Positions 40,936 through 51,990 of a DNA stretch of 64,000 bases are shown here, one piece after another. Source of the DNA: Mactra quadrangularis (Eukaryota; Mollusca; Bivalvia; Venerida; Mactridae); the NCBI GenBank assembly GCA_025267735.1, contig CM046296.1, forward strand, positions 19,928,464 to 19,992,463, written 5' to 3'. Every line of letters starts with the position of its first letter. Positions within the stretch are counted from its first letter, which is position 1. The position numbers and the translations under genes are program-made. The notes below the pieces were generated by a model. It was not told where the DNA came from. It ran no database searches and saw nothing but the letters and a program-made list of their open reading frames with translations.

Positions 40936-42499
40936 TTCAAAATAATCAAAACTCGAAGATTTGAACTTTTGAGCATTGTCAGCATTTAACTATGAAGCAA
41001 ATACAAAATTATATAATTATTTTTATGTCGCTACCTGTAGGCGAAACACATACTTTAAAAATACACTTTTCGTTTTATCTAAAACAGTTAAGAAAATGTC
41101 ATTAATTAGCTATTCACCTATCAAAGATTTTACAAAATAAAGGTATACCCAAGATACGTAAACGCTTACTAGGGATTGCCGTGTCGTAAATTATCCGACA
41201 TTTCAAACTAACATCTGATCTCCTGGAACCAAAGTCAAACTATTAGTCCATTATATTAAGATATATTGGACAATGTTTTACTCTATGGGGACATTACAGG
41301 GAAAATTAAGAGATAAAAACCATCGCCACAGTCAATATTTTTAAATTTATACATTCAAATGGTTTTAATTTGCTGATTTATAAATGTATTTTGTCAACTC
41401 CGTTTGTAAGAAGGGCGTATGACGAGCTATTTACTCTTAGTGGGTAGTCACCACATGGACCTCAAAAATTTTGTAGTGATGGCATTCAAAGAGAATGTGC
41501 TAGTACGGGTTTAGATACTTGCAGTCCAGACAAACCGGTGACCATTATATACTTCTTCTGATGATCACTTGAGTTCTCTTTTAGAAAATTAAAGACTCAA
41601 AGACGCAACATTTCGAAATCTAGAATTAGATTTTCCATTATTTTGACCCAGTCCGTTCCAAACCGTTAATCTCTAATGTTCATTGTTTCATTATTTCCAT
41701 TGTTTCATTATTTCTTTATTACAACAAAAGTTTAAAAATCTGAAAGAAAACCCTCTTTTTTGGTTATGTGGTAGGTCTGTGTTTTGATGGTTACTGTTCC
41801 CGATATGTTTGCTTACACCTTTTTTAAATGATAAAGCTACTTTGAAAGAAAGTCCATGGTGACCATTACGCATGAAAACTTTTTGGCTGTAAAAATGAGT
41901 TCATCCAGCATCTTAACAATAGACCAATCAACTTGCAGCATCTAAATGAAATACACCAATCAATTTGCAGCATCTAATGCCATATGTAAGTTCAATGTGT
42001 AGGACTTGGACGGTGATGATGTGTTGGCTGGATGAATACTTTTTACGTAATTGTCCATACAATATTTACACCTGTTTGACATTAATTGAAAAAATACAGA
42101 CTATTTTTACAGGATGTCCATCCTCCACATTGACCGTTCTGTCAATGCATAGATTGATTAGGTACAGTCCCCTCCAAATGTTCCTGGAAAATCCAGTTAT
42201 TTAGGACATTTACCCATGATAAAAAGAACAGTCATATGAGAAAATTCCGACTCCAGTATTAATAAGTTTATCCACATGTTATTCAAACTACGATATTTGA
42301 ATAACTTTAATGATTGTGTTTTCTCAAAAGTGTATTTGTTAAAGAATTTTAGGACGGAACTGTACGGCATTGAATAGTTAATTTCTGCAAGCTCTGTGGT
42401 TGTTCAAATCACACTTATAACCTATCTTATTGCTTCCTTGAGCAAGAAACTATCCTACAAGCTCAGCACTAAGGTACCAGGAAATGAACTCGAGAGTGA
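40936..42499. other. intronic sequence; short tandem pair at 41910-41978
   Basis: A ~38-bp direct repeat (ACCAATCAACTTGCAGCATC / ACCAATCAATTTGCAGCATC) occurs at about 41925-41974. The region near 42430-42480 (GAGCAAGAAACTATCCTACA, AGCTCAGCAC) resembles a stretch at 19720-19750 inside the TIR transposon, so both carry a fragment of one dispersed repeat. No gene supported. Confidence 0.4.
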
Positions 42500-42965
42500 A
42501 TTTAGCTCGACTTTACGAAGTAAATGGAGAGCTCTCCTACTCGCCCTAGCGTCGGCGTCGGCGTCCGCATCCACATTTCTGATTAAAGTTTTTGTGCAGT
42601 AAAATATTTTTTAATATAACTGTTTTTTATTTCTTGAGGTATTGCCTTAAAACTTTAAATATATGTTCCTTATTATCAACCACATCTCATGTGACAAGGA
42701 TCATAACTCCAAATACATTTTTTCAGAATTATTCCCCCTTGATCTTAGAGTTTTCTTGAAAAGTGTTTGTTTTTACTGCAATTTTTAGGTATCGACTTCA
42801 GAACTTAAAATTTTCTTTAAAAATAAGAAGAATTTACTTTAAATTTGTTAAGGTATCATTTCAAATTTTAAAATATGTATGTTCCTTATCATCAACCACA
42901 TCCTATGTGACAAATACTTACTTAGTCGAGCATGCTGTCTTCTCTGACAGCTCTTGTTTCAAGTT
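42500..42965 (+). repeat. dispersed repeat with a GGCGTC-rich head and internal duplication
   Basis: It starts near TTTAGCTCGACTTTACGAAG, passes through a GTCGGC microsatellite-like patch (42549-42572), and ends near TAGTCGAGCATGCTGTC .. GACAGCTCTTG. The ends share an inverted AGCTCGACT/AGTCGAGC motif. The internal phrase CAACCACATC(T)CATGTGACAA occurs twice (about 42679 and 42895). GTCGGCGTCGGCGTCCGCAT-type phrases recur in dispersed repeats of marine invertebrates. ORFs at 42396-42602 and 42763-42972 fall within it and are not supported as genes. Confidence 0.5.
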
Positions 42966-44849
42966 AAAATAACTTGTTTCATAATCAAACTAAAATAAAG
43001 TAGCACAAACTATCCAAAAAAAACTATTAAGTCAAAACGGAGAAAACACTAAAGAATTGTTTGATATTAGCTACTGAAATCTCCAAATAGATGTTAGTCA
43101 CGCACAACAGTGTATTCCTTATGAATTAAAATTTCCATATCAGTTGTATTGTGACCTTACGATCTTTTGTGACAGATTCATGAATTGGATTTACGATGAC
43201 TATTGTCGTAAGATGTTTATGAACGAACGTACAGTTCTATAATAAGCCATTTGTTATTCAATGGGCAATTTAACAACGAGCACAAAATACAAATGTTATC
43301 TTTAATACTAGTAGTACATCAAGGAGGAAAAATGTTCCTTAACATTCATAGAAAAAATAAACAGAAGGAATGAACGATTATGTTCGGGCAAAAAAAATAC
43401 ATATTTTACGATGGCCTATTGAATGCATCTAAACGAGAGAATATAATGATTTAAATAGCCCTCATTCTAGCAGTTTCCTAACAAATAATCTTTGCCTGTT
43501 TGAATAGAAAATAGATTCAAATATAATAGAGATGAGGATTGTTAGGTTAAAATTGTATTTGAATATTTTACATTCTGATGTGGTCATGAGACAAAGACTT
43601 GGAATAAAATTATTGTTTTTATAAATTTGAGCAAAATTATTTCATTTCTAAGCTCTGTCATGTTTTTGCTAATATTTTAACATTCAAATAACAATCATTA
43701 ACTTTTGTAATGTTAAAAATAGTTTTATATAATGAAATGTACTTTATATTCGATATGAGTAATTCGTAAGAGATTTATCACTGAATTTGATGAATCGTAT
43801 TCATTGTATTTTGCAGCACAGATCAGAACTGTATTAAAATTCGATTTTACTTAACAATATAGTGAATATACTAACTTTAAGAGTTAAAATGTATTATTAT
43901 TTTCAAACAGGTTGTAACTCAGATAGACAATATATTGCTCAAAGAAACTGTAATCTTATTCGTCAATTTATCTATATGAATAGACACGTACAGTCAGCAA
44001 TAACTGTTATGTTCCATGATAATGGTTTTATGCATTTTCCAATGCATATCGAACTAAAACACCAAAACGTAATGAAAACTTGAAAGAGGTAAACTTAAGG
44101 TGTTAATGTGTAGGAACTTATTTAATAATCAGGCTAGCATATTATTCAAGTGAAAAATGGAATCTTCCTAATATTCAAATTTGCGTCGTTTTGTGGTCAA
44201 ATAAACTAAGTGGGATACGGTTATTACACTAAATTGATAAAAATTCATTGAATTTGCCAAGTTCCAGCAATGAAATGCAGAACAAAATAAATCCTTTATT
44301 TACTCATTAAATACGAACCATTTGACAACAATCGGCTACAATGTAATAAGGCAATAATCAATTAATTTAAGTCCAACTAATCAACAAGTCGTCGACAAAA
44401 AAAAACAGATTATTGGTATACATTGGCAATTACATGGTAAATACGAGTATTTCATTTTAAATGATACGTTACCAAATTACATTTCTATAGGGCGCCATCT
44501 TGATTTGAAATCATTAATAATTAAATCAACATATATTGTACTAATTAATGTTTTGACAACTTTAATTTATAACCACAGTACTGAAACCCTGGACCTGAGG
44601 TTCTCTCTCAATAATGTGTGGACCAACAACAGTGTGGTAGCACGTACTAGAGCCCACGTCCTTCAGTTTAATTAGCAGACAACTACAGGAAATTTCAAAC
44701 TATACGCAATTCATGCTGGTTTTTTAATTATATATACTTATACTGAGCAATGACAATGACAAATATTTATTTGTTTAAAGGTCTTTGACCCTTACAAAAT
44801 TACAATATACATAAAGCAATAAATTACTTAATAATACTGTAGACCGATG
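42966..44849. other. intronic sequence without recognised genes
   Basis: AT-rich. One GCGCCATCTTGATTTG phrase near 44492 resembles the AAGATGGCG motif on the opposite strand. No exon supported. Confidence 0.4.
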
Positions 44850-45280
44850 TTATGGTGGCATATTTCTACCGCCAGATAACCGCATATGTTAATAACAAGT
44901 TAATTAAGTGTTTAACCAGTTAAGTAACGAGTGAACCACATAGTTAACTAGTTACTTCAGTGATTGACCAATTACGTAACTAGCTTTTTCAATGAATTCA
45001 TTGAATATTATAAATTGAAATAAATGCAAGCTGATGCCTACAATTGTCATTGTTATCATTTGACAAGCTTAATGTTAAGTGGTTGACCATGGATAACCAT
45101 TTATCAGTTTACGATGGTTTGGGTAAGCCGTAAGTAGTTAATAATTACATAACTAGTTAATATGGTGGCATATTTCTGCCATCAGATAACCACATAACTA
45201 ACTAGTTAATTAAGAGTTTAACTAGTTACGGTAACTAGTTAACAATGTAGTTATCAGGTGTCAGAAATATGTTACCATAA
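44850..45280. mobile_element. MITE-like pair with TTATGGTGGCATATTTCT ends
   Basis: The phrase TATGGTGGCATATTTCT, followed by a CAGATAACC(A/G)CATA block, occurs at 44851 and 45161. Its inverted form (GTTATCAGGTGTCAGAAATA, TGTTACCATAA) is at 45250-45280. The right-hand 121 bp (45160-45280) is a complete small hairpin element. The left copy lacks its own right end or has been separated from it. The interior is rich in TAACTAGTTA-like phrases. No ORF. Confidence 0.6.
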
Positions 45281-46115
45281 GGTGTTGACTTGTGGTTTCA
45301 CTTGTACTGTTGTCTTACGCCAAGTCACTAAGTAAAAAACTTTTAGGTAATTATAGTAACAGGATACTAGATTTTCAAATATTTGAGTTCGTGATATAAC
45401 AATTGCTTAGGGATAATCCCGTCTTTGTTTCCAGATGTAAACAAACCAGACAAAATAAACAAAATTTGAATCTTAATTCGCGTCATGAATAAAAGATCTC
45501 AGGGTTTTTTCTTTAAGTGATAACGCGATGGTCTTAATCCATACCTTAATAAAGTTATTTTCTCACTATCAACAAGCTATTGTTTTACAAAAAAATCACT
45601 AGCAAAACAATCCAGCAATACATGACTGAAGTGTTAGAAAAAAACTATTCGGATTAACACTAAAACTCGCCCTCTCAGAAGAATTGTCTGTGACAATGTT
45701 TAGTAATAAATAGAGAAATATTGCGTGTGGAATTTAAAGAAATATGATATATTTGTGATATCAATGAGAGATTTTTATGATTTAAATTTCCACACACAAT
45801 TGTTTCCTAATATAATCATGTTATTTTATGACTGCATGAAATCTAAATTTAAATATAAAATGACACTAAATGATTTTATTGTCTGCTCACTATTATCGGT
45901 CATATTAATCTAAATGTTACACTTAAGTATACCATCAACGTATAATTATGCATTACTGTTAATATTAGTCTTAATAAAACGCTTAAGTAATATAAGCGTG
46001 TAATCGTGCATTATTGTTAATTAATAAATATACAAATTTTATTGAGATTTATCTATTTACAATGTGTATTCAATACTGTAATTCGTCCAGTCATTTCAAG
46101 CGAAACCTAGTCCAA
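45281..46115. other. intronic sequence, nothing recognised
   Basis: AT-rich sequence between the MITE and the large minisatellite. A 62-residue ORF at 45725-45913 has no support. Confidence 0.4.
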
Positions 46116-48745
46116 CGACGCTGATTTTCTTGTGCCAATGCTAAACAATGGTTGCATTTGGTCAAAGCTCGACGCTGACTTTCTTGTGCCAATGCTCAAC
46201 AATGGTTGCATTTGGTCAAAGCTCGAAGCTGACTTTCTTGTGCCAATGCTCAACAATGGGTGCATTTGGTCAAAGCTCGAAGCTGACTTTCTTGTGCCAA
46301 TGCTCAACAATGGGTGCATTTGGTCGAAGCTCGACGCTGACTTTCTTGTGTCAATGCTCAACAATGGTTGCATTTGGTCAAAGCTCGACGCTGACTTTCT
46401 TGTGCAAATGCTAAACAATGGTTGCATTTGGTCAAAGCTCGAAGCTGACTTTCTTGTGCCAATGCTAAACAATGGTTGCATTTGGTCAAAGCTCGACGCT
46501 GACTTTCTTGTGCCAATGCTAAACAATGGTTGCATTTGGTCAAAGCTCGACGCTGACTTTCTTGTGTCAATGCTCAACAATGGTTGCATTTGGTCAAAGC
46601 TCGACGCTGACTTTCTTGTGCCAATGCTCAACAATGGTTGCATTTGGTCAAAGCTCGACGCTGACTTTCTTGTGCCAATGCTCAACAATGGTTGCATTTG
46701 GTCAAAGCTCGACGCTGACTTTCTTGTGTCAATGCTCAACAATGGTTGCATTTAGTCAAAGCTCGACGCTGACTTTCTTGTGCCAATGCTCAACAATGGT
46801 TGCATTTGGTCAAAGCTCGACGCTGACTTTCTTGTGCCAATGCTCAACAATGGTTGCATTTGGTCAAAGCTCGACGCTGACTTTCTTGTGCCAATGCTAA
46901 ACAATGGTTGCATTTGGTCAAAGCTCGACGCTGACTTTCTTGTGCCAATGCTAAACAATGGGTGCATTTGGTCGAAGCTCGACGCTGACTTTCTTGTGCC
47001 AATGCTCAACAATGGTTGCATTTGGTCAAAGCTCGACGCTGACTTTCTTGTGCAAATGCTAAACAATGGTTGCATTTGGTCAAAGCTCGAAGCTGACTTT
47101 CTTGTGCCAATGCTAAACAATGGTTGCATTTGGTCAAAGCTCGACGCTGACTTTCTTGTGCAAATGCTAAACAATGGTTGCATTTGGTCAAAGCTCGACG
47201 CTGACTTTCTTGTGCCAATGCTAAACAATGGGTGCATTTGGTCGAAGCTCGACGCTGACTTTCTTGTGCCAATGCTCAACAATGGTTGCATTTGGTCAAA
47301 GCTCGACGCTGACTTTCTTGTGCCAATGCTAAACAATGGTTGCATTTGGTCAAAGCTCGAAGCTGACTTTCTTGTGCCAATGCTAAACAATGGTTGCATT
47401 TGGTCAAAGCTCGACGCTGACTTTCTTGTGCCAATGCTAAACAATGGTTGCATTTGGTCAAAGCTCGACGCTGACTTTCTTGTGCCAATGCTAAACAATG
47501 GTTGCATTTGGTCAAAGCTCGACGCTGACTTTCTTGTGCCAATGCTAAACAATGGTTGCATTTGGTCAAAGCTCGACGCTGACTTTCTTGTGTCAACGCT
47601 CAACAATAGTTGCATTTGGTCAAAGCTCGACGCTGATTTTCTTGTGTCAACGCTCAACAATGGTTGCATTTGGTCAAAGCTCGACGCTGACTTTCTTGTG
47701 TCAACGCTCAACAATGGTTGCATTTGGTCAAAGCTCGACGCTGACTTTCTTGTGCCAACGCTCAACAATGGTTGCATTTGGTCAAAGCTCGACGCTGACT
47801 TTCTTGTGCCAATGCTCAACAATGGTTGCATTTGGTCAAAGCTCGACGCTGACTTTCTTGTGCCAATGCTCAACAATGGTTGCATTTGGTCAAAGCTCGA
47901 CGCTGACTTTCTTGTGCCAATGCTCAACAATGGTTGCATTTGGTCAAAGCTCGACGCTGACTTTCTTGTGCCAATGCTCAACAATGGTTGCATTTGGTCA
48001 AAGCTCGACGCTGACTTTCTTGTGCCAATGCTCAACAATGGTTGCATTTGGTCAAAGCTCGACGCTGACTTTCTTGTGTCAACGCTCAACAATGGTTGCA
48101 TTTAGTCAAAGCTCGACGCTGACTTTCTTGTGTCAACGCTCAACAATGGTTGCATTTGGTCAAAGCTCGACGCTGACTTTCTTGTGTCAACGCTCAACAA
48201 TGGTTGCATTTGGTCAAAGCTCGACGCTGACTTTCTTGTGCCAATGCTCAACAATGGTTGCATTTGGTCAAAGCTCGACGCTGACTTTCTTGTGCCAATG
48301 CTCAACAATGGTTGCATTTGGTCAAAGCTCGTCGCTGACTTTCTTGTGCCAATGCTCAACAATGGTTGCATTTGGTCAAAGCTCGTCGCTGACTTTCTTG
48401 TGCCAATGCTAAACAATGGTTGCATTTGGTCAAAGCTCGACGCTGACTTTCTTGTGCCAATGCTCAACAATGGTTGCATTTGGTCAAAGCTCGACGCTGA
48501 CTTTCTTGTGCCAATGCTCAACAATGGTTGCATTTGGTCAAAGCTCGACGCTGACTTTCTTGTGCCAATGCTCAACAATGGTTGCATTTGGTCAAAGCTC
48601 GACGCTGACTTTCTTGTGCCAATGCTCAACAATGGTTGCATTTGGTCAAAGCTCGACGCTGACTTTCTTGTGTCAATGCTCAACAATGGTTGTATTTGGT
48701 CAAAGCTCGACGCTGACTTTCTTGTGTCAATGCTCAACATTTATT
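46116..48745. repeat. 54-bp minisatellite, about 49 units (~2.6 kb)
   Basis: The period is exactly 54 bp from 46131 to 48723 without a frame slip. The core is GCTGACTTTCTTGTGCCAAT, then GCT(A/C)AACAATGGTTGCATTT, then GGTCAAAGCTCGAC. Variant sites are few and combinatorial. The two halves of a unit align (CAATGCTAAAC.. with CAAAGCTCGAC..), and the decaying right edge (48728-48800) shows a clear 27-bp spacing, so the ancestral monomer is 27 bp. Since 54 is divisible by 3, open frames of 200-450 codons exist on both strands (18-residue repeats such as QPLLSIGTRKSASSFDQM on the minus strand). Variation is mostly amino-acid changing, there is no start context or flanking coding sequence, and stops occur at 46752-46754 and one more unit. 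It is best read as an intronic VNTR, not a gene. Confidence 0.92.
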
Positions 48746-50636
48746 ATCTGGTACCAGTGCTCAATCCTGAGTTTCTTGTGTCAAATCTAAACACACATTG
48801 TCTTCCTCGTTGTTTTATAAATATATGTAAAAAAGAACAGGGTTCGGTTGGCCAAACTTTTCGAAAGAAGCATGAACTTTTTCATTTCGACGTAAACATT
48901 TTTATGTTTAGGGACAAACCAAACAGAATTTTAATGATTATCTGAGATATAATATCATAATAGTGTCCATCATTGTTGATGTTGAGGAACATTTTTTGTA
49001 ATTGAAATCAAGGGATGAATAGACAAAGTGTCGAACTTCGCTACAATCAAATATACATGTATAAGTCACTGCAACGTGTCTCTCGTGGCTTTAATCGAGA
49101 AAATTAAATGTACAAGACAACAAATTCTAAAACTTAACATTATACTATAAATATTATTGTAATGATTTATGTTTTTGGTAATAAATTGTTTATTTCAATG
49201 CCTTGAAAAATAATATGTTACGTTCATGCTAAGTAAACTAATTGAAAATGAAATAACAAAAGTTGTCTTTAGCCTGAAATCACTTGTTTGATATCCATGT
49301 GTCAATTTAAAAAATTAAATAAAAATTGATATATTTCTCTTGGTGATTGTTTATGGCCTCACAACACAACTGGATAATGTATTTAGGTACAGTTATGTTT
49401 TAGTGCCTGATATATTGCCCTGAATACATCCTTTGATAAAACATGTTCATTCTCATTAATAGTAATTATAAAGACATAAAATTTTTAATGAATTCTAGAT
49501 AGAGCCCATGTTTCATCTCTATTAATATCACCGTCATTTTATAATTTAACATACAAGCTTCACCATTCCCCATCGCCATGAGAACTGTTGTTTACATATC
49601 CATTAAGTTTGTTACCAGCTTAGGGCTACATGATTCACTGTCGTCGCAAATTTGAAACTAGTTTCCAACTTTCACAAAAGTTTTAAAATCGACTTAAATA
49701 CCTTAAGTGTTGATATTAGTATCCAACTAGCACTTAATAGTTAGTTCAGTTCTCCGGTTCTTAATCAAGAATAAAATGACTCAAGTGTTTGTACTTTTCT
49801 GTATGTATATTGTTATGTTTTTTAATGAAAACCTAATACTAATTATAGTAAAAAGTAGCTTACAATGAGCGAACAACAGATTCTTTAGAATATAAACACT
49901 TATGTTTGGAATCCATGAATCTGTTTCAATTTATGAAATTGGAATTGTCATAATATAGTTTTCATGGTAATATTTTGTACAATTCATTATTAAACGATTT
50001 TTTTCATTCAACAAGTAAGATTATTTTTATTTTTAATTATAATACCACATAATGTCATATTTACATTTTCGACTCTTTCATGTATTAATATTAAAGAGCA
50101 ACAGCAAAATACCAATTAAAACCAAAACACAAAAAAAACAGACTTAAGGTTGTTCAACATGTATTTTCTATCGTTTTTTTTCTGTATAATTTACACTAAA
50201 TGTAATGTGATAAATTGGATTTAACTTGTCAATTACTAATAACAATATAAATGAGGAATTTTACCCTCAAGAAGAATTACTCATTAGATCTAATCCTCAG
50301 ATTCCTTCATTCAATTTAAACATGATTCTACAACAAAACCATTCTTAGTTGATTATATACGGCATGTTTTATTGCTCATACATGAATAAATGTTTTATTC
50401 TTTTTAATTCTGTTGTTTTTATCAAAGTAAAGAATGTGAAAGAAATTATCAATAACTCTTTATTACTCATAAATAGATCAATCTTCAACATTATTAAGAA
50501 CTATCACATATATCTATACGTACAAATCTATTAAAGAAGTATACTAATCTAATATTTTCAACTCGCAAACATTTGTTCTTTTCTCAGAGGTATACATTTG
50601 AAAAGTAAAAAAGTACAGAAATAAATTGTAATTTAC
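48746..50636. other. first ~1.9 kb of intron 1, AT-rich
   Basis: After about 55 bp of degenerate minisatellite (to about 48800), this is AT-rich DNA up to the exon 1 donor. No repeat or exon recognised. Confidence 0.45.
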
Positions 50637-50688
50637 CTGAGCTCAGAGTTATTACAGCCAAAATTAACAATTCCAAAAATGTCGCCAT
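50637..50688 (-). CDS. Ig-superfamily protein, exon 1 (signal peptide)
   Basis: The ATG is at 50688 on the minus strand with A at -3 and G at +4 (ACTATGG). It is followed by 17 codons reading MATFLELLILAVITLSS, then one extra base before the donor TCAG|GTAAAT. The sequence is a short N-region with a hydrophobic core and small residues at the end, a textbook signal peptide. The exon ends one base into a codon. The Ig exon at 1098-1210 starts with the two missing bases (G plus TA gives Val), so the products join as ..TLSS-V-RSANYG.., with cleavage likely near there. The long distance between the exons is the main uncertainty. A different partner exon with the same phase could exist, but none was found in between. 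Confidence 0.8.
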
Positions 50689-51115
50689 AGTAATTCACAA
50701 AGTATTAGAAATAATGAATATTCATACACGTTCTACTAACTAGACGCAGAAACAATACTGCCAACTAACAATGATATGTCACATGCTAACTACAACACGC
50801 ACAAAACCCTCTCAGTACAAAGTATGTTTATTTTAAGTGTTTTATTTTTACTTTCCCTTCGGCGACAGACAGTGTTAAAGTCGTGGAGAGCAACAGTGTG
50901 CGCGCGCGCTTTAAGTTTCTAAACACGAGCAGACATAGTTTCCAAGGCAGACGACAAAACCTGAGTCAAAGTTCGAAGCATTATAGCATCCAATGGTATG
51001 AAAGGAGCGGTTAACTGTAGCAATATCCGCTTGTAAAACCAATATACTTTATAACTTTGTGAAAACCTTATAGAATAATTATTATTCATCACGGAGCTGT
51101 TAAAAACGCGCGAGA
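50689..51115 (-). promoter_or_regulatory. 5' UTR and probable promoter of the Ig gene
   Basis: Upstream of the start codon, CpG is locally enriched. Features include an alternating GTGTGCGCGCGCGC run (50896-50909, Z-DNA-prone), a 12-bp palindrome ATGAATATTCAT (about 50716-50727), and CGCGCGAG at about 51107. No clear TATA box is placed, and the exact start site is not visible from sequence. A divergent transcript is conceivable (a GTAAGT donor-like site at about 51190 on the plus strand), but weak. Confidence 0.45.
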
Positions 51116-51670
51116 TTTCAAGTAAACACGAGATTTCATGTTAGTGTCTGTCTTTTGCCGAAAATGTTAAACAGGAAGGCAATTTATTGTAAGTAATTGA
51201 ATTGTCACAACCCAATGTGTTTCATAAATTGAGTTAGACCATCTCTTATGGAACCTTTCTGTATTAGAAAGAAGATTTTTGTTGTATATAAGTGTGATTT
51301 GGTAATCTACAAATATCCAACCTACATAATTCAATTACCACGTAGAAAATAGCCTTACTCTGTAATTAAATTTCCCTTAGCCTCCTTTAAAGGTGTTCGC
51401 CCTAGTTCAGGTTTTTACGCCGGTGAACATTAAGTTCGTTTTCCTGGGAATATGCGGGTAATTTAACCTAATTACAATGATTATTTTTCAGATATTACGT
51501 GCTTTTAACCAAATTGCCTTAGTTGTCAAAAGGTAAATGTTGTTCTGCTAATGTTCAACATACTTGGTTCAAATTCCCACCTTCTATATGCGCATGTCTT
51601 TTTCCATGTAGTAAATTTGGTTCCGAGTTTCCAGTTGCTCTTTCATCGCGAAACTAGTAGTTGACATCTG
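51116..51670. other. upstream flanking sequence, nothing recognised
   Basis: No supported exon or repeat beyond the donor-like site mentioned under the promoter. Confidence 0.4.
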
Positions 51671-51990
51671 TAGCCTGTTCAATTACCCTCAACGTTCCAA
51701 AACGTTCCGTAACGATACATTCGGAACTCCTCGGCCATTCGCTGCGAATAATCTAATCTAATAAACAAATATACGATCGTTAAGGCAATGGGTGATTTTT
51801 AAAATTTATGGACTAAAAACGAAATATCACTCATTGCCTAAACGATCGTATATTTGTTTACTTCAACACCGGTAGTTTCAAAATAGCGTCTAAATATGTC
51901 CAAGATTATTCGCAGCGAATCAATGGCCGAGGAGTTCCGAATGTATCGTTACGAAACGTTTTAGAACGTTTAGGGTAATTGAACAGGCTA
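51671..51990. mobile_element. 320-bp fold-back element (nearly complete palindrome)
   Basis: The left arm starts TAGCCTGTTCAATTACCCT and the right arm ends AGGGTAATTGAACAGGCTA. Matching continues inwards through TAACGATACATTCGGAACTC / GAGTTCCGAATGTATCGTTA and GCTGCGAATAATC / GATTATTCGCAGC. An inner pair follows (AAACAAATATACGATCGTTA / AACGATCGTATATTTGTTT). Only a short central loop is unpaired. CTG sits directly outside both ends. No ORF. This is a MITE or fold-back transposon capable of forming a long hairpin RNA if transcribed. Confidence 0.8.

Larger units (their letters stand above)
1211..50636 (-). other. ~49.4-kb intron 1 of the Ig-superfamily gene
   Basis: The interval lies between the signal-peptide exon donor (TCAG|GTAAAT, at 50637/50636) and the Ig exon acceptor (CCAG at 1211-1214), both on the minus strand. 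The exons agree in phase (1 base plus 2 bases). Long first introns are common in neuronal adhesion genes. The intron is filled with SINEs, TIR elements and minisatellites listed separately. Internal unannotated or alternative first exons are possible and are not excluded. Confidence 0.7.

Noticed and set aside
46116..48745. CRISPR-like regular repeats
   Set aside because: Units are contiguous with no unique spacers, in a eukaryotic intron; it is a minisatellite.
46107..48945. Very long ORFs on both strands (up to 449 codons) encoding 18-residue repeats
   Set aside because: They arise because a stop-free 54-bp unit keeps the same frames. Variation between units is mostly amino-acid changing, both strands are equally open, and no flanking coding sequence or start context is present.
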